Origin: an uncultured Bacteroidales bacterium
GTDB taxonomy: Bacteria; Bacteroidota; Bacteroidia; Bacteroidales; WCHB1-69
DNA length: 44,215 nucleotides
Direction: 5' to 3'
NCBI GenBank assembly: GCA_946186495.1
Contig: CAMHNQ010000023.1
Location: 1-44,215 of the forward strand
The position numbers and the translations under genes were made by a program. Shown here piece by piece: positions 26,301 to 35,198 of the stretch; the first letter of the stretch is position 1; every line of letters starts with the position of its first letter. The notes under the pieces are model-generated. The model had not been told where the DNA came from and made no database searches. It saw nothing but the letters and a program-made list of their open reading frames with translations.

Positions 26301-29300
26301 GTGTCATCGAACAACTGTGGTCGCCCAAGCGCATTAAATCAGCTTACGGTAACGGACACCTTGGCCGAACTCACCTGGCGGCCTTTCAATAATCAGACGG
26401 CTGAATCTTATACTGTTGCCTACCGGGAAGAGACGGATACTATTTTCACAGAGGTTGTGGTTACGGATACGACCTGTGTTATCGGCGGATTGCAGCCGCT
26501 CACCGGATATGTTTGGAAAGTCCGCGCCAACTGCGGTGTTTCCGAATATAGTTTTTGGAGCAATGAAGCAGGTTTTTATACCGAGCAACTGCACGTGGAG
26601 CTTCCCTATTTTTGCGATTTTGAGGATACGGTGGAAAATGTAAACTGGCAGTTGGATTACAACTCTGGCACAGACTACAACCAAGCATGGATTGGCGATG
26701 CGGTCGCGTGCGGCGAAGGCCACTCTCTGTATATTACAATCGACAATGGTGTCACAAATAGTTATGCCTCCCGTATGCATGCCCCTGAAGCATCCCGCAA
26801 CATCTACTTCAATCCTGATTACCCGAAGTATCAGATTTCCTTTGATTGCAAGGGCGGCGGTAGTATGCAGGGATTCATGCAGGTGGTTTTGGACGGAACG
26901 CCAATTAGCGGTTATTTGAGCGAGGCAGACTTTTGGACTCGCCACAGTATCGTGCTGGATTCATCATACGCAGGTTTACACCAGTTAACGCTGATGTTCG
27001 TCTACAACACCACTTGGAATCCAGCCGGTGCTTTTGACAATATTTCTATCAAGGGTGTTTTCCATGAAACGCCTGTCGGACTGTCCACTTCAGACATCAC
27101 CGCTCATACGGCACATTTGTCATGGACCTCCGACTCTTCCGAAACTTCACTTTCCTATCGTTTGGCATGGCGTGCACAGTCAGATACAACATACACGGAA
27201 ATCCTGTTATCTGCTTCAGATTCGGCATATCTTCTCTCCAACTTGGAAGCCTCCTCCTGGTACGTTTGGAAAGTAAAGGCTTTGTATGCCGGCGGTGAAT
27301 GGAGTGAATGGAGCGGCGAAAAAGCTTTCCAGACCTTGGCTCGACTCCCATATTTCTGTGATTTTGAAGATAATACGGAGAGTGAAAACTGGACTATCCG
27401 CAATGGCGACTATTATTTCACCACTGGAGGTTCTTCCGGGTATTACTCGGCGTCTCAAAACAAGTGGTTTATAGGAACACCTTCCGATGTTGCTGACAAT
27501 CAGCTGTTGTTCATTTCGACCGATGATGGAATCACCAATAGTTACTCACTAAATAGGCAGTCATTCGTCTGGGCTTTCCGAGACATTTATTTGGAACCCG
27601 GTTATTCCCAATATCAGCTTTCGTTGGATTTCAAGGGTGTTGGCGAGGCCGGACAAGATTATGTAAGAATCTATTTAGACACCCCTGAGGAACCGTCTCA
27701 TGACCGAAACACAGCCGTTACGCTCACCCAAATCGGGGAGGAATTGAACCTGACCGACCAATGGGTACACAAAAGTTTCACCGTGGATTCCACCCATGCG
27801 GGCGCGCAACGGCTATACATCTTGTGGAACAACAACAGTAATTCCGGCACCAACCCGCCAGCCGCCATCGACAATATCTCCATTAATGTGGCAACTTGCG
27901 GAGTGCCCGACAACATGGTCTCTTATCCGCAAGACACCTCAGCCACACTCTCATGGTCGAGTGGGAGCGCAGGCATCGCATCTTCTTATGTATTGGCCTA
28001 CAAGATGTTGTACGATTCGGTTTATACGGTATTAACCACTCCAGACACGTCACTTACAATACAAGGACTTATTCCGAATGCTGATTACATTTGGCATGTA
28101 AGGTCCCTCTGCAGTGCTTCGGACACCAGCGAATGGAGCGGCGACGCAATCTTCACCACCACGCAAACGCTGCCGCATTTGCCGTATTTGTGTTCATTCG
28201 ACAATTTTGCGGAGAACAGTCATTGGGCGATGTTGAACGGCGAAGCTGAGAATCAGTGGTTTATTGGCAACGCCACTGGATATGATGACAATCAGGCCCT
28301 TTACATCTCCAACAACAGTGGCACGACCAACGCATATACCATCACGGAAAACGCTTCCGTGTGGGCATACCGCGATGTCTTCTTCGACAACGGCCATGCC
28401 GAATACCAGCTTTCGTTCGATTTCAAAGGCATGGGGCAGGCCAATACCGACTACATGAAGGTGTTTGTGGGCAGTCCCGCTGTCCCGTCTGGCACAACAA
28501 CACCCGCCGGCGCAATGCAACTGGGCACTGCCATATCCTCTGTCAACGACTGGACACACTACGCGTTCACCCTCGACTCCACTTACTCCGGAGTGCAACG
28601 GATCTATTTCCTGTGGGTTAATAACAACTCTATCGGGGTGCAACCGCCTGCCGCTGTGGATAACCTCACCGTGGTCGGTTCAGACTGTGCCATACCGTCT
28701 GAATTAGCGTTAACCGGCATAACCGACCACACGGTTGCTTTGGCATGGACCCCCACATCTGACAATCCGGTCTCCTATACCGTGAGCGTACGACAAGCAG
28801 GAAGCACCGCGACCACCGAATACACGACCACGGACACTTTCTTGACCGTAAGCGGACTCACCCCGTCCGCCGCCTACTTCTGCAAAGTGCGCGCCAACTG
28901 CTCCGCCAACGATCATAGCGGATGGACCAGCGACCTCAGCGTCCAGATGCCGGCGGTTTTGCCCTACGTCTGTGACTTTGAAGATGCCAACGAGCGCAAT
29001 GCCTGGCAGTTCGTGAATGGGACCTATAACAACCAATGGTATATTGGCAACGCGGTCAGCTTAAGCGGGGACTATTCCTTGTATATATCGAACAATGGAG
29101 GTGTAACTTACGCATACTCTTTCCCTTATAACAGTTCTTACGTATGGGCATACCGGGATATCTATTTCGACCCGTCCGATTCCGTCTATACTCTTTCCTT
29201 TGACATGCGAGGGGTGGGAGGAACCAGTTACCAAATTTCAGCTTACACCAATGTTTACATCGGAAGTCCTGCCACGCCTAACGGCACCGCCACGCCTGCC

Positions 29301-32300
29301 GGAGCCACCGAATTGGGAAACGGCCTCTGCGGAATGTCGGCTTGGACAACCAAAACCTACACGTTGAACCACTCCTATGCCGGTCTGCAACGACTCTATT
29401 TCTTGTGGCGCAACACCGGCTGGACAGTCTCCAATCCGCCGGCCGCCATCGACAACCTCACCATTGACGGCACCCCGTGTACCGATGTCCCTTACGAACT
29501 GACGACGCAGGCGATGGACACGCTCGCCAATCTGTTGTGGTCTATGCACAACGGCAGTGCCGAATCCTACACTGTTGCCTACAAACTGCAATATGACACC
29601 GCCTTCACCTTCATCACCGTACAGGACGAACATCTCACCATTGGCAACCTCACCCCGCTGACCACCTACGTTTGGAAAGTACGGGCCAACTGCACCGCCA
29701 CCGACCACAGCCAATGGTCTGCGGAATCCACCTTCCAGACCCCGGCGATTACCGCTCGTCTGCCATACGTATGTGATTTCGAAGATGCGGATGAGAACAG
29801 CCGATGGACGTTCGTGAACGGGAGTTACGCCAACAAATGGCATATCGGAAATGCTGTGAATAACGGAGGCACCTCATCGTTGTATGTCTCCAATGACAAT
29901 GGTGCCACCAACACCTACACGACCAACTATTCCATGATATGGGCTTACCGCGATGTCTATCTGGATCCCAGCTATACCGATTATGTGATTTCTTTCGACT
30001 GCAGAGCTTTCGGCGAGCTGTACAACAACAATCCTGTTGACTACGCGAAAGTATTCCTGGGTCCGCCCACGACACCAACTGTCACACCCGTCAGCTCAGA
30101 AATTATTGTCCCCGACGGTGCAACCCAGATGGGCGATGTCATCTATTTGGATTCCACCTGGCACAATGTCACCATCAATTTAGACACCGCATTCACCGGT
30201 CTGCAGCGCATCTACATCCTGTGGCGCAGCGATGTGTCATGGGGCACCAACCCACCGGCGGCCTTCGACAACATCTCCATCACACCGGAGGGTTGCGGCA
30301 TCCCACGCCATCTAACCGCCAACCAAGTGTCGGAGAACGATGCGGTGCTGTCGTGGACAGCATCTTACCAAGCTGATTCCTATACGGTGGCTTACCGCCG
30401 ACAATCCGACAGCGCCTACAGTTATATGACAGCCAACAGCACTCAAGCCACACTGACCAACCTGCAACCCAAGACCAACTATATAGCCAAAGTCAGAGCC
30501 AACTGTGACACTTCGCAAGGCGCATGGAGCGACGAGTTCCAGTTCAGCACAACCACACTGCCCTATTTCTGCGGCTTTGAGGAAGCGGATGAGAACGTTT
30601 GTTGGATTTTGGATGACGGCATGAACAACCACAAGTGGTACATCGGCCATGCGGTGCACTGTGATGGCGATTCCGCGTTGTATGTCTCCAACAACAACGG
30701 CGTTTCCAACACATTCTCCGACAACGTGAACGCCCAGACCTGGGCTTATCGCGACATCTACTTCGATCCGCAATATTCCGAATATCTGATGGAATTCGAC
30801 ATCCGTTCATACGGTTATCCCGGAGCGTCTGTGGACTATGTGAGAGTGTTCCTCGGACCGCCGGCAACGCCTTCCGGCAGTTACACCCCCGCCAACGCAG
30901 AAGTCATCGGCGACTTCTATGGTATGACGAACTGGAACCATTACCGTTTCGTAATCGACGGATCCCATGCGGGCATGCAACGTCTATACTTCCTATGGAG
31001 ACAGCAGGTTGCAGGGACGAACAACCCACTTGCCGGCGCTGTGGACAACATCTCCATCGTCGGTTCGCCATGCAGCATCCCGACGGAGCTGACCGTTTCC
31101 GACCTTGCCGATGTCACAGCAGTGGTCTCCTGGAGCCCGGGGGCATGCGGCATCACCAACGACTACACGGTCGGCTACCGGATGAGCAGCGATACAGGAT
31201 GGTACGAGCTTTCCACCACCGACACGTTCCTGTTGCTGCAGAATTTGCAGTCCTCCACGCAATACACTTGGCGGGTGCGCAAGAGTTGCGTGCCTTCATT
31301 CGCCAGCCAGTGGAGCGATGTAAGTACCTTCTTCACGGAAGCCACCGAAGCGCAGCTGCCCTATTTCTGCGGCTTTGAAGAGAGTGACGAGAACCGCGAC
31401 TGGCGTCTGCTGGGTGTGGGTGACAACCGCTGGTATATTGGGCAGGCCGCACAACAAACAGGCCAATACGCCCTTTATGTCTCCAACGATAACGGCGCGA
31501 CCAACGCCTACGATGTCTATGGCTCAGCGAGCAACTCCTGGGCTTATCGTGACATCTATTTCACCCCAGGATATGCTGAATACCAGATTGCCTTCGACTT
31601 CCGAGGGCTTGGGCAGAGCGGCGATGACCGCACCCGCATCTTCCTCGGACCTCCTGTCCCTGTGGAGCCCAATGCCACCTATTCCATCACTATCCCTTCC
31701 GGATTGGAGGAACTCGGCAACGGGCTTTACACAGATGCCGCATGGACCAGCCATTCGTTCACGGTCGATTCCACGCACGCGGGACACCAGCGGCTCTACT
31801 TCCTCTGGAGCAATGGCTACTATGAGGGAACAAACCCGCCGGGCGCCGTCGATAACATCATGATTTACGGCGGTTCCTGCGCCGCACCTCACACGCTGAC
31901 GGTGACCACAACCTCCACGACCAGCATCAGCATCAGCTTCACCCCCGCCGACACCAGCGACCAGAATTGGGAAGCCGTTATTGTGGAAGACGGGCAAACT
32001 TTAGACACCACGCAGATTGTCGCGCTGACAAATATCGCTTACACCTTCAACAATCTGCACAAAGACAGGCTTTACACCATCTATGTGCGTACCGATTGCG
32101 GGAACAGCAAGAGCGCATGGTGCTCCACTTCGCAAAGGACGGACTGCGGCACCATCACCGATATTCCTTATATGGAATCCTTTGACACCTACGGAACCGG
32201 CTCCAACTTGGACGGCTATTCCGCATTCCCGAGATGCTGGAGCCGCCTCTACTCCTCCTATATCGTCGCACCTTATCCGTTTATTTTCCCCAATGGATAT

Positions 32301-34484
32301 TACAGCTCACCGGGTTCGCTCTATTTCCAACCCAGCAACGGCCACAACGTCGCCATCACGCCCGAATTTGACTCGTCTATCCCGCTGAACACCTTGCAGG
32401 CGTCGTTCAAGTTCAAAGCCAACACGACAGCCGCCAACTCCATATTGGTGGTGGGTGTGATGACCGACCCTAACGATTTCGCCACATTCACGCCTGTTGA
32501 CACGGTCTTCCCGAACCCTTACGCGCTGACATCTTGGATTGACAGGACCGTCAGTTTGGCTTCCTATACCGGCAACGGTCACTACCTCGCTTTTATGCAG
32601 GAGAACTTTTCCAATCCGCTCACCCCGGTCAGCATGGACAATCTGACGGTGGAATACCTCTCCGCTTGTCCGCTGCCCACGAATGTGACCGCTGAACCCA
32701 TCACCCACGACAGCGTGTTGGTGGATTGGCAACCCGGCGGGTCAGAGACCGCTTGGCGCGTGGTGGTCGTTCCTAACGGCAATGGACCTGAGAGCGGCAC
32801 ACCTGTGCAGACGGGAACTCATCCGATTGTTATCGGCGGCTTGGCCGACAACACGATGTACGATGTCTTCGTGCAGTCCGATTGCGGCAGCTCGAGCAGT
32901 TCGTGGTGTACCCCCGCCACCTTCATGACGACTTGCGCCCCCGTGGTGGATCTGCCCTACTCGGAGAATTTCGACGACTACCCGTGGATGAGCACCTATA
33001 TTGTGAGACCCGACTGCTGGATCTTCCCCGTCACCTACGCCGAATGTCCCAGAATTGACTGGAACACCTACGGCTATTACGGCATGGAGAGCAAAGCCCT
33101 GCTCTTCCACTCCGACACGTCAAAGACTGCCACCGCTGTCACCCAGCCGTTCGGGGTGGATATCCATTCGCTGCGGGCTCAGTTCCGGCTGTCTGCTGAC
33201 CACGAATATATCGCCGGATGTATGGAAGTGGGGGTGATGAGCGACCCGTACGACCTTTCGACTTTTGAATCCGTACAGGTTATTTCCATCGCCCATTTTG
33301 ATACCTGGCAGGATGTCACGGTGGATTTCCGCAACACGGCGATGACGGGCACAAACCGCCATATCGCCTTCCGACAGGTGGGATTACACTCCTCCAATAT
33401 GGCCATGTGGATTGACGATCTGATTGTCTATCAATCAGATGATTGCGATGCACCATCCGGTTTGACTGCCCACGACCTCACCTCCACTTCGGCTACCATC
33501 TCGTTCGAGCCCTCGCATAGTAGTGCTTCACAATGGGAATACGTGGCCTGCGCCCCGGGAGTTTCTCCCAACTCCCAAACCCCGGTGGCCACCGCCAGCA
33601 CCTCGTTTGTCGTGGACAACCTGACTCCCGGACAAACGTACCGCATATTCGTGCGGACCGTCTGTGGCTCGAACAGCCATTCGGAATGGTCAGAGCCGTT
33701 AGAAATCACCCCGGACTGTGGCATTATCAGCCAATTGCCCTACACGGAGAGGTTCGACACTTACGGAACAGACAGTGAAGCGGCCTTCCCCGATTGCTGG
33801 CGCCGCATTCTGACCCCTGCATCCTACTCCTACTACCCCATCGTTTCGTCCGAAGTTTCCGCCAGCGGCGTCGGGTCGATGCTCTTCCTCGCCAACTCCT
33901 TCAGCGATGATTGGGCCATCACCCCGGCATTCGCCCCGAATCTCTCCTTTGATAGCATCCAGCTGGATTTCAGCTACTTCCAGGAAGCTGGTGCGGTTCC
34001 TGGTTGGGACACGATGTTCATCGGTGTGATGAACAGTTCTTACGATGCCGCCTCCTTCGTGCCGGTCGATACCATCACCCTCCAGAGCTGGGGCGTGTGG
34101 GAACCGCATTCCGTACTCCTTGACCACTACAACGGCGACGGACGGTATGTGGCGTTCCGCTATCACTGTCCCGCCTATTTAGGCAAGGTATTCATCGACA
34201 ACGTGGTGTTCTCCGTAAGACCTGATGTCGGGGTTCCCGAGCGTGACATCGACCAACTCTTGCATCTCTACCCCAACCCCACGACTGGAAAATGCATCGT
34301 CCGCAACGAGCAAGACCTCATCGAGCAGTTGGAGGTATATGACATGTACGGAAAACGGTTAGAGCAGCGCTTTGTGCGTGATTACCAGACGGTTATCGAC
34401 CTCTCCACCCGTGCCTCCGGTGTCTATTTCGTGCGCGTGACCACCGAACAGGGCACCGTCACCAAACGGGTTGTGAAACGGTAA
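23343..34484 (+). CDS. Giant T9SS-exported adhesin-like protein, 13 jelly-roll/FN3 repeat units
   Basis: 3,713 residues from the ATG at 23343; the upstream TTG at 23316 lies within the heptamer array and is rejected. The signal peptide ends near NAQ (about residue 20). An N-terminal beta domain (about 20-195, with YIPVYGYYMD) and a first FN3 come next. Then 13 jelly-roll/choice-of-anchor J or cleaved-adhesin-like domains are separated by 12 further FN3 domains. The period is about 790 bp (265 residues), with units opening near 24193, 24979, 25783, 26596, 27336, 28172, 28952, 29749, 30549, 31348, 32149, 32944 and 33727. Units 1-10 share PY.C.FED..E and WAYRDI; units 11-13 are a second subfamily (PY.E.FD ... 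CW). The last roughly 80 residues are a type A sorting domain (HLYPNPTTGK ... ASGVYFVRVTT, ending KRVVKR). The protein is probably a long surface fibre or adhesin. Confidence 0.9.
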   Translation: MKNLISLFVILSTLVAGLNAQTLTVAGGNTATDRYIPVYGYYMDVPQKSHVLYPANLLTDMVGSHITGLTYYFSSLPSGAWGGTQMVRMGITTASDLQNGYDNASVTTVWTGTLSSCISESTMVITLDEPFPYTGGNLLIEFENPVGATWKDSYFYGANQTAQLSYMTYTTSGSTYTHGAAFLPQTTFAYESGCFAPIHTYAYNVSVDTVLLTWNTDPILPASSYTVAYKKASDTIFTEVTAMDTFLTLTGLQISTDYEWKVRSHCGTAGMSNWSTVNTFTTLQHPATLPYQCGFEDNAENLEWGFAQNAANQWHIGEAVARNGEASLYISNNGGENNAYTNTQSSVAWAYRDIQLPAGQAQYQISFDFKGMGQNGQDYVKVFLGPQTTPSGSAAPAGATQLGDALSMVYAWQHFCFTVDASFAGNQRLYFLWVNNGADGTNPPAAIDNIRVEASDCAVPAELTLLSVTDSSATVSWNAVPGATAGYEVAYHLDSDSHYLTVTTMDTFCVLPALQSASDYLWMVRARCSATSQSAWCSESYFHTPIAIAQIPYFCGFEDAVENNSWQFVNGTGVNKWFIGTAAHTSGEMGLYISNDNGNHNYMSSGGYSVWAYRDIYIDSTLSDVILSFDYRNANVSANSAKVFIGTPATPSGNSIPQNAVQLGGSLSTGVTEWRTANLLIDSTHRGLQRLYFLFNHSGSSYNTDNRPFAIDNISVVSTHCASPYALKVASMDSTAALLTWSTPIAGNPGSYTVAYKQEDAQDFTMISVTDTFLTLNGLQYSTPYVWKVRGHCSPTEQSDWSAEMTFLSAPFVSGEPFCCDFEDADENAQWRFIDIDSNARWCIGQAINHGGTSAMYVSGDNGQTNTSSHPNYYLAYALAYRDVYFPPSSSEYLISFDVKESNCEYTGLTLWAGEPTTDMSIFTSDGRPVGARSIRYFNNYETDTTWKHYDLIVDSTYAGMRRLYFQWYEYGSYSCMGTAALDNFCVSSNNCGRPSALNQLTVTDTLAELTWRPFNNQTAESYTVAYREETDTIFTEVVVTDTTCVIGGLQPLTGYVWKVRANCGVSEYSFWSNEAGFYTEQLHVELPYFCDFEDTVENVNWQLDYNSGTDYNQAWIGDAVACGEGHSLYITIDNGVTNSYASRMHAPEASRNIYFNPDYPKYQISFDCKGGGSMQGFMQVVLDGTPISGYLSEADFWTRHSIVLDSSYAGLHQLTLMFVYNTTWNPAGAFDNISIKGVFHETPVGLSTSDITAHTAHLSWTSDSSETSLSYRLAWRAQSDTTYTEILLSASDSAYLLSNLEASSWYVWKVKALYAGGEWSEWSGEKAFQTLARLPYFCDFEDNTESENWTIRNGDYYFTTGGSSGYYSASQNKWFIGTPSDVADNQLLFISTDDGITNSYSLNRQSFVWAFRDIYLEPGYSQYQLSLDFKGVGEAGQDYVRIYLDTPEEPSHDRNTAVTLTQIGEELNLTDQWVHKSFTVDSTHAGAQRLYILWNNNSNSGTNPPAAIDNISINVATCGVPDNMVSYPQDTSATLSWSSGSAGIASSYVLAYKMLYDSVYTVLTTPDTSLTIQGLIPNADYIWHVRSLCSASDTSEWSGDAIFTTTQTLPHLPYLCSFDNFAENSHWAMLNGEAENQWFIGNATGYDDNQALYISNNSGTTNAYTITENASVWAYRDVFFDNGHAEYQLSFDFKGMGQANTDYMKVFVGSPAVPSGTTTPAGAMQLGTAISSVNDWTHYAFTLDSTYSGVQRIYFLWVNNNSIGVQPPAAVDNLTVVGSDCAIPSELALTGITDHTVALAWTPTSDNPVSYTVSVRQAGSTATTEYTTTDTFLTVSGLTPSAAYFCKVRANCSANDHSGWTSDLSVQMPAVLPYVCDFEDANERNAWQFVNGTYNNQWYIGNAVSLSGDYSLYISNNGGVTYAYSFPYNSSYVWAYRDIYFDPSDSVYTLSFDMRGVGGTSYQISAYTNVYIGSPATPNGTATPAGATELGNGLCGMSAWTTKTYTLNHSYAGLQRLYFLWRNTGWTVSNPPAAIDNLTIDGTPCTDVPYELTTQAMDTLANLLWSMHNGSAESYTVAYKLQYDTAFTFITVQDEHLTIGNLTPLTTYVWKVRANCTATDHSQWSAESTFQTPAITARLPYVCDFEDADENSRWTFVNGSYANKWHIGNAVNNGGTSSLYVSNDNGATNTYTTNYSMIWAYRDVYLDPSYTDYVISFDCRAFGELYNNNPVDYAKVFLGPPTTPTVTPVSSEIIVPDGATQMGDVIYLDSTWHNVTINLDTAFTGLQRIYILWRSDVSWGTNPPAAFDNISITPEGCGIPRHLTANQVSENDAVLSWTASYQADSYTVAYRRQSDSAYSYMTANSTQATLTNLQPKTNYIAKVRANCDTSQGAWSDEFQFSTTTLPYFCGFEEADENVCWILDDGMNNHKWYIGHAVHCDGDSALYVSNNNGVSNTFSDNVNAQTWAYRDIYFDPQYSEYLMEFDIRSYGYPGASVDYVRVFLGPPATPSGSYTPANAEVIGDFYGMTNWNHYRFVIDGSHAGMQRLYFLWRQQVAGTNNPLAGAVDNISIVGSPCSIPTELTVSDLADVTAVVSWSPGACGITNDYTVGYRMSSDTGWYELSTTDTFLLLQNLQSSTQYTWRVRKSCVPSFASQWSDVSTFFTEATEAQLPYFCGFEESDENRDWRLLGVGDNRWYIGQAAQQTGQYALYVSNDNGATNAYDVYGSASNSWAYRDIYFTPGYAEYQIAFDFRGLGQSGDDRTRIFLGPPVPVEPNATYSITIPSGLEELGNGLYTDAAWTSHSFTVDSTHAGHQRLYFLWSNGYYEGTNPPGAVDNIMIYGGSCAAPHTLTVTTTSTTSISISFTPADTSDQNWEAVIVEDGQTLDTTQIVALTNIAYTFNNLHKDRLYTIYVRTDCGNSKSAWCSTSQRTDCGTITDIPYMESFDTYGTGSNLDGYSAFPRCWSRLYSSYIVAPYPFIFPNGYYSSPGSLYFQPSNGHNVAITPEFDSSIPLNTLQASFKFKANTTAANSILVVGVMTDPNDFATFTPVDTVFPNPYALTSWIDRTVSLASYTGNGHYLAFMQENFSNPLTPVSMDNLTVEYLSACPLPTNVTAEPITHDSVLVDWQPGGSETAWRVVVVPNGNGPESGTPVQTGTHPIVIGGLADNTMYDVFVQSDCGSSSSSWCTPATFMTTCAPVVDLPYSENFDDYPWMSTYIVRPDCWIFPVTYAECPRIDWNTYGYYGMESKALLFHSDTSKTATAVTQPFGVDIHSLRAQFRLSADHEYIAGCMEVGVMSDPYDLSTFESVQVISIAHFDTWQDVTVDFRNTAMTGTNRHIAFRQVGLHSSNMAMWIDDLIVYQSDDCDAPSGLTAHDLTSTSATISFEPSHSSASQWEYVACAPGVSPNSQTPVATASTSFVVDNLTPGQTYRIFVRTVCGSNSHSEWSEPLEITPDCGIISQLPYTERFDTYGTDSEAAFPDCWRRILTPASYSYYPIVSSEVSASGVGSMLFLANSFSDDWAITPAFAPNLSFDSIQLDFSYFQEAGAVPGWDTMFIGVMNSSYDAASFVPVDTITLQSWGVWEPHSVLLDHYNGDGRYVAFRYHCPAYLGKVFIDNVVFSVRPDVGVPERDIDQLLHLYPNPTTGKCIVRNEQDLIEQLEVYDMYGKRLEQRFVRDYQTVIDLSTRASGVYFVRVTTEQGTVTKRVVKR

Positions 34485-34515
34485 TGGACTGACATACACA
34501 TCGGTTTTCATATAT

Positions 34516-34570
34516 TGTAGGGATGCGATTCATCGTAACAGGACGCGATGAATCGCGTCCCTACATTTTT
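34516..34570 (+). terminator. TGTAGGG-type palindrome acting as terminator
   Basis: 20-bp arms (34516-34535 and 34546-34565) with a single mismatch that becomes G-U in RNA, a 10-nt loop, then TTTTT. It lies 32 bp after the giant gene's stop and should terminate that transcript. Its ends match the palindrome inside the 908-residue gene, so it also belongs to a dispersed repeat family. Confidence 0.8.
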
Positions 34571-34613
34571 CACGCACCTCCTCCACAGATAACCATAATC
34601 ATTCAACAGCTTC

Positions 34614-34641
34614 AATAACCAATAACCTATAACCAATAACC
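34614..34641 (+). repeat. Heptamer array AATAACC x4
   Basis: AATAACC, AATAACC, TATAACC and AATAACC in strict 7-bp register, directly upstream of the promoter of the deacylase gene. Confidence 0.85.
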
Positions 34642-34652
34642 ATTAAAAAATG

Positions 34653-34660
34653 TATTTTTG
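34653..34660 (+). promoter_or_regulatory. -7 promoter box of the deacylase gene
   Basis: TATTTTTG followed by CGGCC. The in-frame ATG at 34650 overlaps this box, so the ATG at 34680 is taken as the start, about 13 nt after the predicted transcription start. Confidence 0.6.
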
Positions 34661-34679
34661 CGGCCAAATTCCAAACATC

Positions 34680-35171
34680 ATGAACGGAGACCCGAGATTA
34701 TACAAACTTCTGGATGAGTTGCATATCCCTTACGAGTATTTGGAACATCCGCCAGCCCCGACCATCGAGATTGCCAAGCAATACTGGGCAGGGCACGACG
34801 CGAAGCACTGCAAGAATCTCTTCTTCCGTAACCACAAAGGCAATCAGCACTATCTGGTTTGCCTCGATTGCGACCAGGACATGAACATCCATGACATCGA
34901 AAAACAGCTGCATCAGGGCAAGTTGAGCTTCGCCTCGGAGCCGCGCCTGATGAAGTACCTCGGTGTGCAGCCTGGGTCGGTGACCCCGTTCGGGCTCATC
35001 AACGACACAGAGCATCATGTGCATGTGTTCCTCGACCGTCAGCTGCAGCAGGCGGAACGCGTGAGTTTCCACCCGTGTGTCAACACGGCTTCGCTCATGG
35101 TGGCGCGTGCGGATTTCGAGCGTTTTCTCCAATATATGGGCAATCCTTACGAGTGGATAGACCTCTATTGA
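34680..35171 (+). CDS. Prolyl-tRNA editing deacylase (ProX/YbaK-like domain)
   Basis: 163 residues, the size of stand-alone ProXp-ala/PrdX proteins. These hydrolyse mischarged Ala-tRNA(Pro) in trans. The fold's signatures are present: YEYLEHPPAPTIEIA near the start, the functional lysine in HCKNLFFRN, LSFASEPRLMKYLGVQPGSVTPFGL and the C-terminal HPCVNTASLMV. The product is cytosolic. It lies 27 bp upstream of hydE on the same strand and probably shares its transcript, although the functions are unrelated. The family is clear; the exact amino-acid specificity is not. Confidence 0.9.
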   Translation: MNGDPRLYKLLDELHIPYEYLEHPPAPTIEIAKQYWAGHDAKHCKNLFFRNHKGNQHYLVCLDCDQDMNIHDIEKQLHQGKLSFASEPRLMKYLGVQPGSVTPFGLINDTEHHVHVFLDRQLQQAERVSFHPCVNTASLMVARADFERFLQYMGNPYEWIDLY

Positions 35172-35198
35172 CAAATTGTATTGAACAAGACAAGAAGT

